This document shows positions 1 through 8,918 of a stretch of DNA of 64,000 nt, piece by piece. Source of the DNA: an uncultured Collinsella sp. (GTDB lineage: Bacteria; Actinomycetota; Coriobacteriia; Coriobacteriales; Coriobacteriaceae); the NCBI GenBank assembly GCA_902493375.1, contig CABUPH010000011.1:10524-74523 (forward strand), given 5' to 3'. Both the position numbers and the translations under genes were made by a program. Every line of letters starts with the position of its first letter. Positions within the stretch are counted from its first letter, which is position 1. The notes beneath the pieces were generated by a model. The model worked only from the letters and a program-made list of their open reading frames with translations, was not told the origin of the DNA and did not search any database.

Positions 1-81
1 AGCCGCAGCCGTGACTTTGTGGGCAGACATCGCGGCCCTGCGAGCGGCCTTGGTGGCATCGGCGTACCTGCTCTTGGCCAT
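1..81 (-). CDS. Partial CDS, N-terminal 27 codons of an unidentified protein
   Basis: An open frame runs from an ATG at 81 off the left edge. The stop of moaA (86-88) lies 4 bases before this ATG, and a GGAGGAT ribosome site sits inside the last moaA codons, so the two genes look translationally coupled. The 27 visible residues are rich in Ala, Lys and Arg and carry no motif I recognise. Position after moaA suggests another molybdenum cofactor gene, but that is only context. Confidence 0.6.
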   Translation of the reverse strand, partial: MAKSRYADATKAARRAAMSAHKVTAAA

Positions 82-85
82 ATGA

Positions 86-1141
86 TCATCCTCCGATTTG
101 GGACATAAATCGTTGCGTGCCCTCAATTATCGCGTGTTCCTGCGGTTTGTGGGCCACGGCATCGCGCCAAATCGAAAGTACCTGCATATCATCACCACGA
201 CGCAGGGCGTCGCGCACCGAATACTCGGCATCGTTGAACAGGCACGGACGCACGTTGCCATCGGCCGTCAGGCGCAAACGGTTGCAATTCGCACAAAAAT
301 GGTTGGACATGGCGCTAATGAAGCCGACCGTTCCCGCCGCACCCGGAAAGTGCCAATAGCGCGCAGGGCCCGCGCCGGCAGGAGCGTCGGTATTGTCAAG
401 CGGTTCGAGCTCGCCCAATCCCGCCGCGGCAGCCCCGGCATTGATGCGCGCCCGCAGCTCGTCGCTCGGCACGGTATCACTCGCGTCCCACAGCTCGGGA
501 TTGAGCGCGGGCGCATGCGGGTCCACAGCGCAATGCGAGCTCGTGCGCTCGTCGCCGATGGGCATGTATTCGATAAAGCGCAGGTGGATGGGGCGGTCGA
601 CGGTCAGTCGTGCGAGGGCCGCCACATCCTGGTTGAGCCGGCGCACAACAACGCAGTTGACCTTAACGGGCTCAAAGCCCCAAGCCAGCGCGGCGTCGAT
701 GCCATCCATGGTCTGCTCGAGTCGACCCAGGCGCGTGATCTTTCCAAACAGCGTAGGGTCGAGCGTGTCGAGCGAAATGTTGACGCGGTTAAGCCCGGCA
801 TCTTTGAGCTGCGGCGCTAGCTTGGGCAGCAGGGCGCCGTTGGTGGTAAGCGAGATATCCTCGATCTGCGAAATCGCGCGGATGTCGCGAATGAGCGGGA
901 TGATACGGCGGCTGACCAGCGGCTCACCACCCGTCAGGCGCACGCGGCGAATGCCCTCCCCAGCCACCAGGCGCACAAAGCGGGCGATTTCCTCGGCGCT
1001 GAGTAGCTCGTCGTGTGCACGGGGCGCCACGCCATCGGCCGGCATGCAGTAAATGCAGCGGAAATTGCACTTGTCGGTAACGGCAATGCGCAGGTAGTTG
1101 ATATCGCGGCCAAAGCCGTCATGTTGCACGCGCCCGTCCAC
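86..1141 (-). CDS. moaA: GTP 3',8-cyclase MoaA (molybdenum cofactor biosynthesis)
   Basis: Radical SAM enzyme that rearranges GTP to 3',8-cyclo-GTP, the first step of molybdopterin synthesis in the cytosol. The radical SAM cluster motif is C25-x3-C29-x2-C32, and the second, C-terminal cluster that binds GTP is C283-x2-C286-x13-C300. The protein ends in Gly-Gly, the conserved MoaA tail that enters the active site. Its 351 residues are slightly longer than typical. The start is a GTG at 1141 preceded by GGGGAGGG. A TATTAT hexamer at 1182-1187 (minus strand) could be its -10 box. The next gene downstream begins 4 bases after the stop. Confidence 0.95.
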   Translation of the reverse strand: MDGRVQHDGFGRDINYLRIAVTDKCNFRCIYCMPADGVAPRAHDELLSAEEIARFVRLVAGEGIRRVRLTGGEPLVSRRIIPLIRDIRAISQIEDISLTTNGALLPKLAPQLKDAGLNRVNISLDTLDPTLFGKITRLGRLEQTMDGIDAALAWGFEPVKVNCVVVRRLNQDVAALARLTVDRPIHLRFIEYMPIGDERTSSHCAVDPHAPALNPELWDASDTVPSDELRARINAGAAAAGLGELEPLDNTDAPAGAGPARYWHFPGAAGTVGFISAMSNHFCANCNRLRLTADGNVRPCLFNDAEYSVRDALRRGDDMQVLSIWRDAVAHKPQEHAIIEGTQRFMSQIGG

Positions 1142-1272
1142 GCAGCCCTCCCCTCACGCGGCGTTTTATTCTTCGGAAAACATAATACCCCACGGGAGAA
1201 TCATGCCGACACCCGTACGACAGGACAGGTCGCCTCGAGCAAGACGGACTTTCCAAGCCCATCCTCAGCACT

Positions 1273-1339
1273 CAAACCATCACAACATTCGATGCTTTTC
1301 CCGTTTTTGGCGAAAAACGTCGAATGTTGTGATGGTTTG
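1273..1339. repeat. Palindromic hairpin repeat, copy 1 (20-bp perfect stem)
   Basis: Arms 1273-1292 and 1320-1339 are perfectly complementary (core CATCACAACATTCGA) around a 27-base loop. A second copy lies at 2516-2580 in the same orientation. This copy sits between the stop of the nuclease-like gene (1377) and moaA, and could also act as a transcription terminator, although the U-tract is weak. Confidence 0.85.
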
Positions 1340-1376
1340 CCTGCCCACAGCACCCCGTAGAAGGGCCGAAACGCCC

Positions 1377-2414
1377 CTAAAGGCCGCCGTCCCAGTGTCG
1401 AATCACGAATTCTCGCAGATCGTTCTGCCGCTTTTGGAACGCTTCGCTTCGGTCGCACTTAAGGCCCATAGCGAGTGCGATGGCGTTCATAGCCCGGTGC
1501 AATTGCAACTGATGGGCAAACTGAGTCCCGGTGAGGACGATCATCCTAAAGCCCAGCGCGCTCAGCACGGTCATACGCTCCGCGTCCGACGCGCTGCGCT
1601 GTTTATCAAGATGGTCCGAGCCGTTGTATTCAATCCCCGTACCGCTCGCAGGCGCATATACGTCGATCTCGAAATACCCGGCCTTAGCGAGATACTTGAA
1701 CTCGTTGGGAACATCGACCCGATGGTTGAGCTCGATCTTGGCGTATCCCAGCCCGCCCTGGGAACGTTTTGCTACGACCATGATTGCGGTAGCCGTCTCC
1801 ATGGGCGATCGCGCGCCATCGTGTACGCGCTTGATCACGGCGGCCGCGCGTATGGCCCCCTGACGAGATCGGTTCTCATTGCAATAGGCAATCAAATCGG
1901 CAACGGTATACCTCTGCCCCATCTCGATATAATCGCCTGTCGACAGATGATTCAAATGGTATCGGGCACAGATTTCGTAGCCATATTCCAGCTGTTCGGG
2001 CTCGCTCATCCACGAACCCGCTTGGACAAAGCACATGGCCTCATCAACCACCAGAAGGCCCTCTGCCACCTCGATAAGATGGCCTGGAGGTACCGGCGCC
2101 CCAAACACGTGGCACCTAAATCCAGCCGGCGTCGAGCGCTCAAAATCAAAGTTGACGAGCGTGTCGATATGATCGAGCTCTTCTCGTGGAATACCGAGCG
2201 AAACCAGATAGTCAGTAACGATCCCAACTGCCGCTGAAGCCCTCAGCCCCTTGGCATCGAGCCCCAATTTGGGCAGGTCCGCAGTCGGCTCCGCCTCGTT
2301 GGCAAGCGAGTCCTCATCGTATAGGCTGCTTGCTCGCGAGAGCGGCTCGGACGGGCGCGCCACGTTGTGGTACAGCCAGGCAGTTTTATGGGACAGGACG
2401 ATCGGCAGGTCCAT
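1377..2414 (-). CDS. Predicted nuclease-fold protein (DUF559/Vsr-like C-terminus)
   Basis: 345-residue soluble protein not assignable to a named family by eye. The C-terminal part resembles PD-(D/E)XK folds of the DUF559/Vsr group: E249-x-D251, then G-I-E262-Y-x-G-x-x-H268, a conserved D277-x-E-R stretch, then LGF and a hydrophobic strand. The N-terminal half begins with LSHKTAWLYHN and may be a DNA-binding or AbiEi-like region; this is a guess. RBS GGAGGG precedes the ATG. It stands alone and is bracketed by two copies of the same hairpin repeat (1273-1339, 2516-2580), which suggests a small inserted module. Possible roles are defence, repair or repeat mobility; none is shown. Confidence 0.6.
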   Translation of the reverse strand: MDLPIVLSHKTAWLYHNVARPSEPLSRASSLYDEDSLANEAEPTADLPKLGLDAKGLRASAAVGIVTDYLVSLGIPREELDHIDTLVNFDFERSTPAGFRCHVFGAPVPPGHLIEVAEGLLVVDEAMCFVQAGSWMSEPEQLEYGYEICARYHLNHLSTGDYIEMGQRYTVADLIAYCNENRSRQGAIRAAAVIKRVHDGARSPMETATAIMVVAKRSQGGLGYAKIELNHRVDVPNEFKYLAKAGYFEIDVYAPASGTGIEYNGSDHLDKQRSASDAERMTVLSALGFRMIVLTGTQFAHQLQLHRAMNAIALAMGLKCDRSEAFQKRQNDLREFVIRHWDGGL

Positions 2415-2515
2415 GAGCCCTCCAATGGAGTCGGATAACCAACCTTATTCCCCTGCCCACGGGTCCGCACACCTTCGTGCACAAGAAAGCGATTCCACCC
2501 GATCGAGCGGCAGAA

Positions 2516-2580
2516 AAACCATCACAACATTCGATGCTTTTCCCGATTTTGGCAAAAAACGTCGAATGTTGAGATGGTTT
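2516..2580. repeat. Palindromic hairpin repeat, copy 2
   Basis: Arms 2516-2534 and 2562-2580 form a 19-bp stem with one mismatch around a 27-base loop that differs from copy 1 (1273-1339) at only two positions. It lies between the ABC exporter stop at 2630 and the start of the nuclease-like gene at 2414, and could terminate the exporter transcript. Confidence 0.85.
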
Positions 2581-2629
2581 GAGGCGAGTTGAGGGGCATG
2601 GAGGGACCAAAGCATCGTGCTCGAACAGA

Positions 2630-4528
2630 TTAATCCAACTCTTTTAAGCCATGCGCCAGCTGCCAGTACTCGCCGTGCTGGGCGAGCAGTTCTTCGTGCG
2701 TGCCGCGCTCGATGATGCGGCCGTGTTCGAGGACCATGATGGCATCGGCGTCGCGGACGGTGGATAGGCGGTGCGCGATCATAAACGTGGTGCGTCCGCG
2801 CATGATGCGGTCCATACCGCGCTCGATGAGCTTTTCGGTGCGCGTGTCAATGGAGCTCGTGGCCTCGTCCAGGATGAGCACCGGCGGATCGGCCACGGCA
2901 ACGCGCGCGATGGCGAGCAGCTGGCGCTGGCCCTGCGACAGGTTGGCGCCATCGGCCGTAACCGGCGTGTCGTAGCCTCTAGGCAGGCGGCGGATAAACG
3001 AATCCGCGCAGGCGGCCTCGGCAGCGGCGCGCACCTCCTCGTCGGTCGCGTCGAGCTTGCCAAAGCGGATGTTCTGCGCAATGGTGCCGCTAAACAGGTG
3101 CGTGTCCTGCAGCACAATGCCGAGCGACCCGCGCAAGCTGGCCTTGGCAATGTGCTTTACGTCGATGCCGTCGTACGTGATCTCGCCGTCATCGACTTCG
3201 TAGAAGCGGTTGATGAGGTTGGTGATGGTCGTCTTTCCGGCGCCCGTCGAGCCCACAAACGCGATCTTTTGCCCCGGCTTGGCAAACAGGTTGAGGTCCG
3301 TGAGCACACGGGTGCCCGGTACGTAGGAAAAGTCCACGGCATGGAAGCGCACGTCGCCTGCAAGCGGGACCAAGCCGCACGTGAGCTCGGTACCGTCGGC
3401 GGCCACCGCACGGCCCGACTCATCAACGGCAGCCACATCATGCAAGTGCCCGTAGGCGCCCACGCCCTTGCCCTCGGGAATCTTCCATGCCCACGCGGCG
3501 TCGCCCGTCTGCACCAGCTCCACGCAGCCCTCGTCCACCTCGGGCTTAAGGTCCATGGCGGCAAACAGGCGCTCGGCGCCGGCCAACGCATTGAGTAAGA
3601 AATTACCCAGCTGCGTAAACTGGTTGATGGGCATGGCCGCCTGGCGCACAAAGACCAGGTAGCTCGCGAGCGCACCTACGTCGGCGAGTCCCTTGATGCA
3701 GAGCATGCCGCCCGCCACGGCGACGATGGCATAGTTGACGTAGCCAATCACGACAGTCATGGGCACCATGGAGTTGGCATAGCTCACGGCGGCGGTGCCC
3801 GTGCGGCGAAGCTCGTCGTTGCGGCAGGTGAAGCCGGCGACATTCGCTGCCTCGCGGTTAAAGACCTTGATGACCTTTTGGCCCGAGACCATCTCTTCGA
3901 TATATCCGTCCAGGTCGCCAAGCGATGCCTGCTGGGCGGCAAAGAAGCGCTTAGAGCGCGCACCCGAGTAGCGCGCGTACAGCACAATGGCCACATCGCA
4001 CACGAGCGTGATAATCGTGAGCTGCCAGTTAAGGATGATGAGCATGGCCGTTGTGCCCACAACCTGAATGGCGGCCTGAATCACGTTGGCAAAGCTGTTG
4101 TTGAGCGCCTCGGAGACGGTGTCGACGTCGTTGGTGAAAAAGCTCATGATGTCGCCCGAGCGCGTGCTGTCAAAATAACTGAGCGGCAGCATCTGGATGT
4201 GCGCGAACAGGTCGCGGCGAATATCGGACACCACGCGTTGGGCCGCGCGCACCATGATCTGTGAGTAGCCCAGGGCCGAAAGCACGCCCGCGGCGTAGAT
4301 GATCGCCGTCAGGATGACCTGCTTGGCGAGCAGTTCCTCCCCGCCCGTGGCCAAACCGTTAACGATAGGGCGCACCATGTAGGTGCCGGCGAGGCTCGCG
4401 ATGGCGGCGACAGAGGCAAGCACACCCACTGCGAGCAGCGATAACTTGGCGTGACCCATGTAGGAGAGCAAGCGGCGCACCGTGCGCTTGAGGTCGGCCG
4501 GGCGTGCTTGGGCTGCGGTCTTAGGCAT
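2630..4528 (-). CDS. ABC exporter, fused TMD-NBD half transporter (catalytic partner)
   Basis: 632-residue type-IV (ABCB-like) half transporter with an N-terminal membrane domain of about six helices and a C-terminal ATPase. Walker A GSTGAGKTT is at 426-434, the signature is LSQGQ at 530-534, and Walker B ILDEATS has catalytic Glu555. A linker of about 60 residues between the domains (from about 345) is longer than usual. The start ATG at 4528 overlaps the stop of the upstream half transporter by 8 bases and has RBS GGGAGTGA, so the pair is coupled. The partner has degenerate ATPase residues, the pattern of heterodimeric exporters such as LmrCD, BmrCD and TmrAB. Substrate unknown; drug or peptide export is likely. 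Confidence 0.9.
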   Translation of the reverse strand: MPKTAAQARPADLKRTVRRLLSYMGHAKLSLLAVGVLASVAAIASLAGTYMVRPIVNGLATGGEELLAKQVILTAIIYAAGVLSALGYSQIMVRAAQRVVSDIRRDLFAHIQMLPLSYFDSTRSGDIMSFFTNDVDTVSEALNNSFANVIQAAIQVVGTTAMLIILNWQLTIITLVCDVAIVLYARYSGARSKRFFAAQQASLGDLDGYIEEMVSGQKVIKVFNREAANVAGFTCRNDELRRTGTAAVSYANSMVPMTVVIGYVNYAIVAVAGGMLCIKGLADVGALASYLVFVRQAAMPINQFTQLGNFLLNALAGAERLFAAMDLKPEVDEGCVELVQTGDAAWAWKIPEGKGVGAYGHLHDVAAVDESGRAVAADGTELTCGLVPLAGDVRFHAVDFSYVPGTRVLTDLNLFAKPGQKIAFVGSTGAGKTTITNLINRFYEVDDGEITYDGIDVKHIAKASLRGSLGIVLQDTHLFSGTIAQNIRFGKLDATDEEVRAAAEAACADSFIRRLPRGYDTPVTADGANLSQGQRQLLAIARVAVADPPVLILDEATSSIDTRTEKLIERGMDRIMRGRTTFMIAHRLSTVRDADAIMVLEHGRIIERGTHEELLAQHGEYWQLAHGLKELD

Positions 4529-6350
4529 GGCGCTCACTCCCTTCCAAGGGTGATCCGCTGGGGACGGAGGAAAACGGATCATTCGCGCAGCCATCGTCAC
4601 TGCCCTCGCCGGTGTCCGCGGTCCCCGCAAACTCCATCTGCGAGGCGTAAATCTCCTGGTAGATGTTGTCGCCCGCCAGCAGTCCCTCGTGCGTGCCCAC
4701 GCCGTGGACACGACCGTCGTCCAACACCACAATGCAATCGGCATCCATGACACTTGCGATGCGCTGGGCGATGATGAGCACGGTCGTATTGGGAATCCGA
4801 GCGATGTGCTCGCGAATCTTAGCGTCGGTCGCCATGTCGACCGCGCTGGTGGAGTCATCAAAAATGAGCACGCGCGGATGCTTGAGCAGCGTGCGCGCGA
4901 TGCACAGGCGTTGCTTCTGGCCGCCCGAAACACCGGCGCCGCCTTGGCCTAACTCGCCGTCCAGCCCGCCGATGCGATCCAGGAACTCGTCCACGCATGC
5001 CGCGCGGCAAGCCGCGAGGAGCTCATCGTCCGACGCCTGCGGATTGCCCCACTGCAAGTTCTCGCGCACGGTGCCCGTGAACAGCACATTCTTTTGCAGC
5101 ACAATGCCCACGGCGTCACGTAGGGTCGCGAGGTCGTAGTCGCGCACGTCGTGTCCGCCCACAAGCACGGCGCCCTCGGTGGCGTCGTACAGGCGCGCAA
5201 TCAGCTGCACAAGCGAGCTCTTGCCCGAGCCCGTGCCACCGAGGATGCCCACCGTCGAGCCGTTCTCGATGCGAAGGTCGATATGCTCGAGCACATCCTC
5301 GGCTGCATCCGCACGGTATTTAAAGGAAACGTCGCGAAACTCGATGCTGCCGTCCGCTGGCGCCGCAGTCGCGAGGTCTCCCGCAGGGTTGGTGATAAAG
5401 GGCTCCTCATCGAGCACCTCTGCGATACGGCCCACACTCGTGAGAGCGCGCGTGAGCAGCAAAAACACGTTGGAAATCATCATGAGCGAGTTCATGATCA
5501 GCAGCACATAGCTCATAAAGCCCGTGAGCGAGCCCACGCCGAGCTCGCCGGCAAGAATCATGCGCCCGCCGATCCACAGAATGGAAAGCGCCGCCACGTA
5601 CATCGACAGCTGAAACACCGGCAGGTTGAGCACGGCGTTGCCAAAGGTCTTCGTCGCGGTGCGCGCAAGCTCGGTATTGACGGCATCGAACTTGGCCTCC
5701 TCGTGCTCGGCACGCACGTACGCCTTGACGGCGCGCACGGCGGTGAGGTCCTCCTGCACCACACCGTTGAGATGGTCCATCGAGGTCTGCAGCTGGCGGT
5801 AGAGCGGACTGACGCGATAGGTGATAACGCCCAGCACGATCGCCAGCACCGGCAGGATGATCGCGAAAACGGTGGCGAGCGGACGCGACAGCACCAGCGC
5901 ATAGACCAAGCCGACGATGAGCGTCACGGGACCGCGCACCATGGGGCGAAAGCCATTGCCGATGGCATTTTGGATGACGGTGATATCGGTAGTCATGCGG
6001 GTGACGAGCGAGCTGGCGTCGTAGTTATCCAGATTGCCAAAAGCGAGCGTCTGGATCTTGCGGTACTCCGCCTCGCGCAAGTTAGCGCCCAGCCCCGAGG
6101 CGACGCGAGCAGACGTGCGTGCATAGCCCAAGCCAAGTACCAGCGAACATGCGGCGCATACCAACATATACGTGCCCTGCAACAGCATGTAGTTGATGTC
6201 GCCCGCGGGCACGCCCACATCGATGATATTTGCCATGATGACCGGGATAAACAGCTCGAGCGCCGTCTCGGCCGTCACAAAGAGCACGCCGAGCATGGCA
6301 TCGCGGCGGTATGCCCCCAGATAGGAAAACAAAATCTTGAGATTGCGCAC
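4521..6350 (-). CDS. ABC exporter, half transporter with degenerate ATPase site
   Basis: 609-residue partner of the exporter at 2630-4528. Membrane domain comes first, then an NBD with Walker A GGTGSGKSS at 371-379, signature VSGGQ, and a Walker B that reads FDDSTSAVD, so the catalytic Glu is Asp499. The H-loop His is also replaced, by Gln529 (IIAQR). These two changes mark the non-catalytic site of heterodimeric exporters; the composite active site should pair the partner's Walker B with this subunit's VSGGQ. Start is a GTG at 6350 after GGGGGATG. The last about 20 residues are encoded partly by a 31-bp palindromic repeat (4551-4581). Confidence 0.9.
   Translation of the reverse strand: MRNLKILFSYLGAYRRDAMLGVLFVTAETALELFIPVIMANIIDVGVPAGDINYMLLQGTYMLVCAACSLVLGLGYARTSARVASGLGANLREAEYRKIQTLAFGNLDNYDASSLVTRMTTDITVIQNAIGNGFRPMVRGPVTLIVGLVYALVLSRPLATVFAIILPVLAIVLGVITYRVSPLYRQLQTSMDHLNGVVQEDLTAVRAVKAYVRAEHEEAKFDAVNTELARTATKTFGNAVLNLPVFQLSMYVAALSILWIGGRMILAGELGVGSLTGFMSYVLLIMNSLMMISNVFLLLTRALTSVGRIAEVLDEEPFITNPAGDLATAAPADGSIEFRDVSFKYRADAAEDVLEHIDLRIENGSTVGILGGTGSGKSSLVQLIARLYDATEGAVLVGGHDVRDYDLATLRDAVGIVLQKNVLFTGTVRENLQWGNPQASDDELLAACRAACVDEFLDRIGGLDGELGQGGAGVSGGQKQRLCIARTLLKHPRVLIFDDSTSAVDMATDAKIREHIARIPNTTVLIIAQRIASVMDADCIVVLDDGRVHGVGTHEGLLAGDNIYQEIYASQMEFAGTADTGEGSDDGCANDPFSSVPSGSPLEGSERHA
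4551..4581 (-). repeat. 31-bp GATC-ended palindromic repeat, copy A (inside a gene)
   Basis: Ends are TGATCCG and CGGATCA; on the minus strand the core reads TTTTCCTCCGTCCCC. It matches copies at 11295-11325, 43384-43414 and 43417-43447. Here it lies inside the 3' end of the ABC exporter gene and encodes residues NDPFSSVPSGS of its C-terminal tail. Confidence 0.8.
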
Positions 6351-6538
6351 GCAGGTTCATCCCCCATCAAACGTTGTTCGCAAACCCACGTATTATGGCG
6401 CGCCGTGCGGCGGTGTCAAGTGCTCCGAAATCGATTTCTGCAAGGCTAGTGCAGGCGCCATGCTCACAGGGCGCATGTCCGTATTCAATTGGAAATGAAC
6501 GCGTGCGTGACTTTTTCGCCCCGCCGCCAACACAAACC

Positions 6539-6574
6539 TTGACTCTACAATCGTTGTAGGGTTTTCACTACACT
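6539..6574 (+). promoter_or_regulatory. MerR-type promoter/operator upstream of the MATE gene
   Basis: TTGACT (6539-6544) is followed by a near-perfect palindrome, ACTCTACAA-TCG-TTGTAGGGT (6542-6562), in a long spacer before weak -10 candidates TTCACT (6564-6569, 19-bp spacing) or TACACT (6569-6574). A dyad overlapping an overlong spacer is the hallmark of MerR-regulated promoters. A MerR-family gene follows the MATE gene, so autoregulation of the pair is the natural reading. Confidence 0.6.
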
Positions 6575-6609
6575 GGTACGTAAACAGACCAAGCCAGAAA
6601 GCCCCGCCC

Positions 6610-7956
6610 ATGGAACACGACCTCACACGCGGCAATGTCCTTAAGACCATCGCGGTCTTTGCCCTGCCTTATATGCTCTCGTACTTTTTGCAGATGCTCT
6701 ACGGCATGGCCGACCTGTACATGATGGGGCAGTTTAGCGGCGCCGCCGGCATCACCGCCGTGGGTAATGGCGCGCAGACGCTCTATATCATTACCGTGAC
6801 GCTCGTGGGCCTGGCCATGGGAACGACGGTCATCGTCGGCCACGCCGTGGGCTCGCGCCGCTTCGACCGCGCCGAGACCGCCATCGGCAATACCATCACG
6901 CTGTTTATGGGCGTCTCGGTGGTGCTGGCCGCTGTCCTGCTCGCACTGTGCCCGCAAATCGTGGCGCTCATTGGCACGCCGCCCGAAGCGGTCGAAGGCA
7001 CCGCCGCCTACCTGCGCATCTGTTTTGTCGGCATTCCGTTTATCGCCGCGTATAATATCCTCTCTGCCATCTTTCGTGGCCTGGGCGATTCGCGCTCGCC
7101 CATGTACGTGATCGGCGTGGCGTGCATCATTAATATCGCGCTCGACTTTCTGTTTATCGGCCACATGGGGCTCGGCCCCGTGGGCGCGGCGCTCGGCACG
7201 GTAACCGCCCAGACGGCAAGCGTTGCCCTCGCGCTCGTGTGGCTCAAGAGCCGTCGCACGAACATCCACGTTAAGCGCAGCGACCTGCGCCCCCAGCCCG
7301 AAGTGCTCGGTAGCATCCTTAAGATCGGCGTGCCCGTGGCCGTGCAGGACGGCTGCATCCAGGTGGCGTTTATGTTTATCACCGTCATCGCCAACCATCG
7401 CGGCCTGGTCGACGCCGCCGCCGTGGGCCTGGTCGAGAAGATGATCAGCTTTTTGTTTATCGTGCCGAGTTCCATGGGCGCTACCGTCAGCGCACTCACG
7501 GCGCAAAACGCCGGCGCGGGCAAGGGCGACCGCGCGCGTCAGGTACTCAAGGACGCCATGACCATCTCGGTCGTGTACGGCTGCCTCATCACGGTGCTGA
7601 TGTGGCTGGTGGCGCCGGCGTTTATCGGCTTTTTTGCCAAGGACGCCGCAGTGGTCGCGGCCGGCGCCGGCTATATGCGCAGCTATATTTTCGATGCGAT
7701 CTTTGCCGGCATCCACATTTGCTTTAGCGGCTTTTTCGCTGCGTATGGCAAGAGCTACATCGGCTTTGCGCACAACGTGCTGGCCGTGGTGCTCATTCGC
7801 GTGCCCGGTGCATGGCTGCTGTCGAACGCCTATTCCGACACGCTGTTCCCCATGGGTATCGCCTCGCCGTGCGGATCGATTCTGTCGGCGGTCATCTGCG
7901 TGATTGCCTTTACCGTGCTCAACCGCCGCGGAACTTTTGACAAGTTGGTGGCGTAG
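6610..7956 (+). CDS. MATE family multidrug/Na+ efflux protein
   Basis: 448-residue integral membrane protein with about twelve hydrophobic helices and the two-lobe MATE pattern. MATE proteins export cationic drugs or metabolites using a Na+ or H+ gradient. The N-terminus (LPYMLSYFLQMLYGMADLYM) is typical of the DinF/NorM-like branch of Firmicutes and Actinobacteria. It diverges from the ABC exporter and is followed 55 bases later by a MerR regulator, with a MerR-like operator upstream (6539-6574), so inducible efflux is likely. The ribosome site before the ATG is weak. Confidence 0.9.
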   Translation: MEHDLTRGNVLKTIAVFALPYMLSYFLQMLYGMADLYMMGQFSGAAGITAVGNGAQTLYIITVTLVGLAMGTTVIVGHAVGSRRFDRAETAIGNTITLFMGVSVVLAAVLLALCPQIVALIGTPPEAVEGTAAYLRICFVGIPFIAAYNILSAIFRGLGDSRSPMYVIGVACIINIALDFLFIGHMGLGPVGAALGTVTAQTASVALALVWLKSRRTNIHVKRSDLRPQPEVLGSILKIGVPVAVQDGCIQVAFMFITVIANHRGLVDAAAVGLVEKMISFLFIVPSSMGATVSALTAQNAGAGKGDRARQVLKDAMTISVVYGCLITVLMWLVAPAFIGFFAKDAAVVAAGAGYMRSYIFDAIFAGIHICFSGFFAAYGKSYIGFAHNVLAVVLIRVPGAWLLSNAYSDTLFPMGIASPCGSILSAVICVIAFTVLNRRGTFDKLVA

Positions 7957-8011
7957 CGGGGCGACGCAGGCCTAGCGCCTCTCCCCTGTTTTTACCGAAA
8001 GGAGCGGTCCT

Positions 8012-8860
8012 GTGACCGACCTGCCAAGCGAACACACCGAGGGCCTGCTCCGCATTGGCGAGGTGGCGCGCCTGCTCAATTTGAGCGTGGGCACACTGCG
8101 TCATTACGAGCAGATGGGGCTGTTAGAGCCGGCATATGTCGATCCGGCGAGTGGGTACCGCTACTACGGATCGCGACAGCTCTCCACCCTCAACACCATC
8201 GGCAACCTGCGCGTTCTCGACCTGCCGCTGGCGCAAATTCGCGAGTTTGTCACTACGCGCGATATGGATTTGATGCAACGGCAACTGACCAAGCAACAGG
8301 AGTTAATTGAGCGCAAGCGGCGTGAGCTGGAGCGCATGTCGCGCAAGATTGACCAGCGGCTTGCCTTGCTTCATGGCGCTTTGAATGCTGATCTCGACAC
8401 CATTAGCGAAATCGAGGAACCTGAACTTCGCTGCGCCGCGCTGCACGAGCGCGTCAATCCCACCGACGCCTATTCGCTGGGATGGCATATCCGCCAGCTT
8501 CAGCAGGGGCAGCACGAAACCTTTGCCTATCTTGGCAATCTGGGTGTGGGCATCGCGCCCGAACGCCTGGCCGCCGGTGACTTTGATGGCTACGACGAGG
8601 TCTTTCTGCTGCTCGATGACACCGATGAGTACCTGGGTGATGTTGAGACGCGACCTGCCGCGCGCTGCCTGACCATAAGCTTCCGCGGCACGCACGGGCA
8701 AGCAGCCCCACGCTACGAGCAGCTGCTCGGCTACATGCACGAACACAACCTGACGCCCGCCGGCCCCTCGCGCGAGATCGCCCTGATCGACGACATCATC
8801 AGCGATGATCCGGCAACCTACGTGACGCAGATCACGGTGCCCGTTGCCCCAACAAAGTAA
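8012..8860 (+). CDS. MerR family regulator with GyrI-like effector domain
   Basis: 282 residues. The N-terminus carries a MerR winged helix (LLRIGEVARLLNLSVGTLRHYE, residues about 10-31) and a coiled dimerisation helix at about 75-120. The rest, about 125-282, looks like a GyrI/BmrR-type ligand-binding domain. BmrR-like proteins sense cationic drugs and activate efflux genes by untwisting a promoter with a long spacer. Start is a GTG at 8012 after AAAGGAG. It likely acts on the operator at 6539-6574 in front of the adjacent MATE gene. Confidence 0.85.
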   Translation: MTDLPSEHTEGLLRIGEVARLLNLSVGTLRHYEQMGLLEPAYVDPASGYRYYGSRQLSTLNTIGNLRVLDLPLAQIREFVTTRDMDLMQRQLTKQQELIERKRRELERMSRKIDQRLALLHGALNADLDTISEIEEPELRCAALHERVNPTDAYSLGWHIRQLQQGQHETFAYLGNLGVGIAPERLAAGDFDGYDEVFLLLDDTDEYLGDVETRPAARCLTISFRGTHGQAAPRYEQLLGYMHEHNLTPAGPSREIALIDDIISDDPATYVTQITVPVAPTK

Positions 8861-8897
8861 GAACCGCCCGGAAAGCGGTAAGCTCTCCGGGCGGTTC
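8861..8897. terminator. Bidirectional terminator between merR-like gene and ligA
   Basis: Twelve-base arms GAACCGCCCGGA (8861-8872) and TCCGGGCGGTTC (8886-8897) form a perfect stem between two convergent genes. No long T-run follows. Confidence 0.7.
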
Positions 8898-8918
8898 TCC
8901 TATCTGGTTATCAATGCC

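Noticed and set aside
1098..2237. Plus-strand frame opposite the nuclease-like gene
   Set aside because: It reads through a hairpin repeat, has no RBS and shows no recognisable domain; the minus-strand gene has a better start and motif.
2630..4933. Longer start for the second ABC exporter subunit (767 codons)
   Set aside because: The extra 135 codons overlap the partner gene's ATPase domain in another frame; the ATG at 4528 has an RBS and overlaps the stop by 8 bases.
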